Shown in pieces: positions 4,563-7,116 of a stretch of 7,116 bases of DNA (its first letter is position 1; every line of letters starts with the position of its first letter). A program made the translations under genes and the position numbers. The DNA comes from Kangiella sp. (GTDB taxonomy: Bacteria; Pseudomonadota; Gammaproteobacteria; Enterobacterales; Kangiellaceae), in NCBI GenBank assembly GCA_026195755.1, contig JAPHRL010000235.1, positions 1 to 7,116 of the forward strand, written 5' to 3'. A model generated the notes under the pieces. That model did not search any database. It saw nothing but the letters and a program-made list of their open reading frames with translations, and had not been told where the DNA came from.

Positions 4563-7116
4563 AGTGATTCCAGTTGCTTGATTTGTTCAGCGACTTTGCT
4601 CAAGGTTGACTCAATGTCCTCAAGCTTTTCCTTTTCTTTGTTGACTACTGCTTCAGGTGCTTTGTTGGTAAAGTTTTTGTTAGACAGTTTGCCACTGATA
4701 CGTTGCTGCTCTTTTCCAAGCTTTTCGATTTCTTTATTCAGGCGAGTCATTTCCTGGTCGACATCAATTAAACCAGCCATTGGAATTAGGATTTCCATTT
4801 TTCCAGCTAGCGCAGTGGCGGACATAGGTGCTTCCTGCCCTGCTTGTAGCCATTCAGTTGACTCTAGTTTTGCCAGTTTGCTTAGGAAATTTTGATAATT
4901 TTCTAAGCGTGTTTTGTCTTGCTCTGAACCATTACGGAATAAAACTTTAAGTGGCTTACCTGGTGCAATGTTCATTTCGCCGCGAATGTTGCGAACACCA
5001 ACAATTATGGTTTTCAACCATTCAATATCTTGCTCCGCCTTGTCATCGATTAAGCTCTCCTGATGTTCAGGGAATGGCTGTAACATAATGCTGCTTTGTT
5101 CTTTAGTATTGATGCCAGTCAATGGCGCTACTCGTAGCCAGATTTCTTCAGTGATAAACGGCATGAAAGGGTGTAGCAAACGCATTAAGCTTTCGAGCAC
5201 AGAAACTAGGGTATGACGTGTGCCGCGTTTTTCTGCTTCACTGTATTCATCACCATACAGGATTGGCTTTGACAGTTCTAAATACCAGTCGCAATAGGTG
5301 TTCCAGGTGAACTCATAAAGAGCGTTAGAGGCTAAGTCGAAACGATAGTTGGCAACCGCCTTTTCGAACTCGGTAATGGTTTTTTGCAGTTCACTTTGAA
5401 TCCAGCGATCAGCAACACTTAAAGTCATGTCGTCGCCATTGATACCTGTATCCTGCTCTTCAGTATTCATCAGAACATAGCGAGCAGCATTCCAGATTTT
5501 GTTACAGAAGTTGCGATAGCCTTCGACGCGATTTAAATCAAAGTTAATATCACGTGAAGTTGACGCCATGGCGCAAAACGTAAAGCGCATTGCATCAGTA
5601 CCATAAGGGGCAATCCCTTCTGGGTACTCTTTGCGGGTACGCTTGGAAATCTTTTCAGCATCTTTGGGGTTCATCATACCAGTGGTACGTTTTGCCACTA
5701 AAGAGTCGATATCAATCCCGTCAATGATGTCGATAGGGTCAAGCACGTTACCTTTGGATTTGGACATCTTTTGCCCGTGTTCATCACGAATCAGCCCGGT
5801 GATATAGATTTCTTTGAAAGGCACTTCGCCAGTGAACTTCAAGCCCATCATAATCATGCGGGCAACCCAGAAGAAAATAATATCGAAACCGGTTACCAGA
5901 ACACTGGTTGGCAGGAAGGTTTTAAGTTCTGGTGTTTCTAGCGGCCAGCCTAATGTAGCAAATGGCCAGAGGGCAGAGGAGAACCAGGTGTCCAGCACAT
6001 CAGGATCGCGTGTTAACTCTTGAACTCCAAGGTTATGCTTTTCGCGAACTTCTTCTTCGCTACGTCCGACGTAAACATTACCGTCTTTATCATACCAGGC
6101 TGGGATTTGATGGCCCCACCAAAGCTGGCGACTGATACACCAGTCCTGAATGTTTTCCATCCAGTGGTAATAAGTGTTAGACCAGTTATCCGGAACGAAC
6201 TTAATATCGCCATCTTTTACCGCTTTTAAAGCAGGCTCAGCGAGTGGTGCAATTTTGACGTACCATTGATCCGTTAGATAAGGCTCGATGACCACACCGC
6301 TTCGGTCGCCACGTGGCACTTTTAGTTTATGAGACTCAATTTTTTCTAATAAGCCTAGTTGCTCAAAATCTCCAACGATTTTTTTACGTGCCTCATAGCG
6401 ATCCATTCCGCGATAAGCTTCTGGCGCAGAATCACTAATGTGAGCGGTTGGTGTCAGGATGTTGATCATTTCGAGGTTATGGCGTTGGCCCATCTCATAA
6501 TCATTAAAGTCATGAGCAGGCGTGATTTTTACGCAACCTGAACCAAAATCTTTTTCAACATAATCATCGGCAATGATTGGGATTTTGCGGTCAGTAAGTG
6601 GTAACTGGATGGTCTTGCCGATCAGGTGCTGGTAGCGATCATCATCCGGGTGAACCGCAACTGCAGTATCGCCTAGCATGGTTTCTGGGCGAGTGGTGGC
6701 AACCACCAAGTGACCAGAACCATCAGATAGAGGGTATTTCAGGTGCCACAAGTGGCCATCTTCTTCGTGGGATTCCACTTCCAGATCCGATACTGCGGTT
6801 AGTAGTTTGGGGTCCCAGTTGACCAGGCGTTGGCCTCGATAGATTAACCCTTCTTCATGGAGACGAACAAAGACTTCAAGTACCGCATTGGATAGGTCAT
6901 CGTCCATAGTGAAAGCTTCGCGTGACCAGTCGCAGGAATCACCTAGACGACGCATTTGGCGGGAAATAGTACCACCGGACTCTTCTTTCCATTCCCAGAC
7001 TTTGTCGATAAAAGCTTCTCGACCTAAATCATGTCGGCTTTTACCTTCCTTATCCTGCAAGCGTTCGACCACCATCTGCGTCGCAATACCGGCATGATCA
7101 GAACCAGGTTGCCACA
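4559..7116 (-). CDS. valS: valyl-tRNA synthetase, N-terminus outside window
   Basis: ValS charges tRNA-Val with valine and hydrolyses mischarged threonyl-tRNA-Val in its CP1 editing domain; it is cytosolic and essential. The frame is open to the window edge. About 851 residues are visible of about 950 typical, so roughly the first 100, including the HIGH signature, are missing. The visible part begins WQPGSDHAGIATQM, typical of ValS. The editing motif TTRPETMLGD is at 6668-6697, followed by GSGCVKITPAHDF. DWCISRQLWWGHQIPAW precedes the KMSKS loop, which is intact at 5756-5770. The anticodon-binding region and the ValS-specific C-terminal coiled coil (about the last 70 residues, rich in Lys and Glu) follow. 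The stop codon overlaps the start of the small secreted-protein gene. Confidence 0.97.
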   Translation of the reverse strand, partial: WQPGSDHAGIATQMVVERLQDKEGKSRHDLGREAFIDKVWEWKEESGGTISRQMRRLGDSCDWSREAFTMDDDLSNAVLEVFVRLHEEGLIYRGQRLVNWDPKLLTAVSDLEVESHEEDGHLWHLKYPLSDGSGHLVVATTRPETMLGDTAVAVHPDDDRYQHLIGKTIQLPLTDRKIPIIADDYVEKDFGSGCVKITPAHDFNDYEMGQRHNLEMINILTPTAHISDSAPEAYRGMDRYEARKKIVGDFEQLGLLEKIESHKLKVPRGDRSGVVIEPYLTDQWYVKIAPLAEPALKAVKDGDIKFVPDNWSNTYYHWMENIQDWCISRQLWWGHQIPAWYDKDGNVYVGRSEEEVREKHNLGVQELTRDPDVLDTWFSSALWPFATLGWPLETPELKTFLPTSVLVTGFDIIFFWVARMIMMGLKFTGEVPFKEIYITGLIRDEHGQKMSKSKGNVLDPIDIIDGIDIDSLVAKRTTGMMNPKDAEKISKRTRKEYPEGIAPYGTDAMRFTFCAMASTSRDINFDLNRVEGYRNFCNKIWNAARYVLMNTEEQDTGINGDDMTLSVADRWIQSELQKTITEFEKAVANYRFDLASNALYEFTWNTYCDWYLELSKPILYGDEYSEAEKRGTRHTLVSVLESLMRLLHPFMPFITEEIWLRVAPLTGINTKEQSSIMLQPFPEHQESLIDDKAEQDIEWLKTIIVGVRNIRGEMNIAPGKPLKVLFRNGSEQDKTRLENYQNFLSKLAKLESTEWLQAGQEAPMSATALAGKMEILIPMAGLIDVDQEMTRLNKEIEKLGKEQQRISGKLSNKNFTNKAPEAVVNKEKEKLEDIESTLSKVAEQIKQLESL

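Noticed and set aside
6013..6229. Short open frames in other frames across valS
   Set aside because: Shadows of the valS coding sequence; the valS frame is continuous and carries all family motifs.

Overview
The window looks like chromosome of a mesophilic gammaproteobacterium of moderate G+C. It carries core genes only (tadA, a lysC-lysA fusion, valS), close to their usual gammaproteobacterial form, plus two small conserved-looking genes and a palindrome-rich intergenic repeat. A Kangiella-like or related lineage is my best guess. That rests on general impression and not on any search. There are no rRNA or tRNA genes, no CRISPR array, no transposase and no phage genes.

Layout. Positions 1-339 (+) hold the 3' two thirds of tadA (tRNA adenosine deaminase). 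Positions 340-575 are a regulatory leader. A sigma70-type promoter (351-378) reads into a 24-codon ORF (386-460) with three Lys-Lys pairs, followed by mutually exclusive RNA pairings and a strong intrinsic terminator (488-522). Positions 576-3137 (+) encode an 853-residue fusion of aspartate kinase and diaminopimelate decarboxylase. Positions 3228-3653 (+) encode a 141-residue cytosolic protein of uncertain function. Positions 3654-4205 contain no gene I accept, but hold an isolated stem-loop, a mirror-symmetric array of hairpins and a short GC-rich palindrome. On the minus strand, valS (4559-7116, its first ~100 codons outside the window) is followed by a small predicted secreted protein (4206-4562) whose ATG overlaps the valS stop codon.

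The most interesting signal is the leader of the lysine gene. It has every part of a classical ribosome-mediated transcription attenuator, with lysine as the sensed amino acid: a short peptide with six Lys codons in three pairs, an antiterminator whose 5' strand overlaps the peptide's stop codon, and a terminator with a 7-U tail. The controlled gene encodes both the first enzyme (aspartate kinase) and the last enzyme (DAP decarboxylase) of lysine synthesis. Lysine genes in this group are usually known for the L-box riboswitch, and I see no L-box here. I am not aware of a well-established lysine leader-peptide attenuator, so this is the best candidate for an undescribed system. The predicted transcription start falls at or within a few bases of the leader ATG, and no Shine-Dalgarno is visible, so the leader peptide may be translated from a leaderless 5' end.

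The second notable item is the hairpin array at about 3873-4096. Its two halves are inverted, diverged copies of each other. In two hairpin pairs, all four stem differences are compensated on the opposite arm, so the secondary structure has been kept while the sequence changed.
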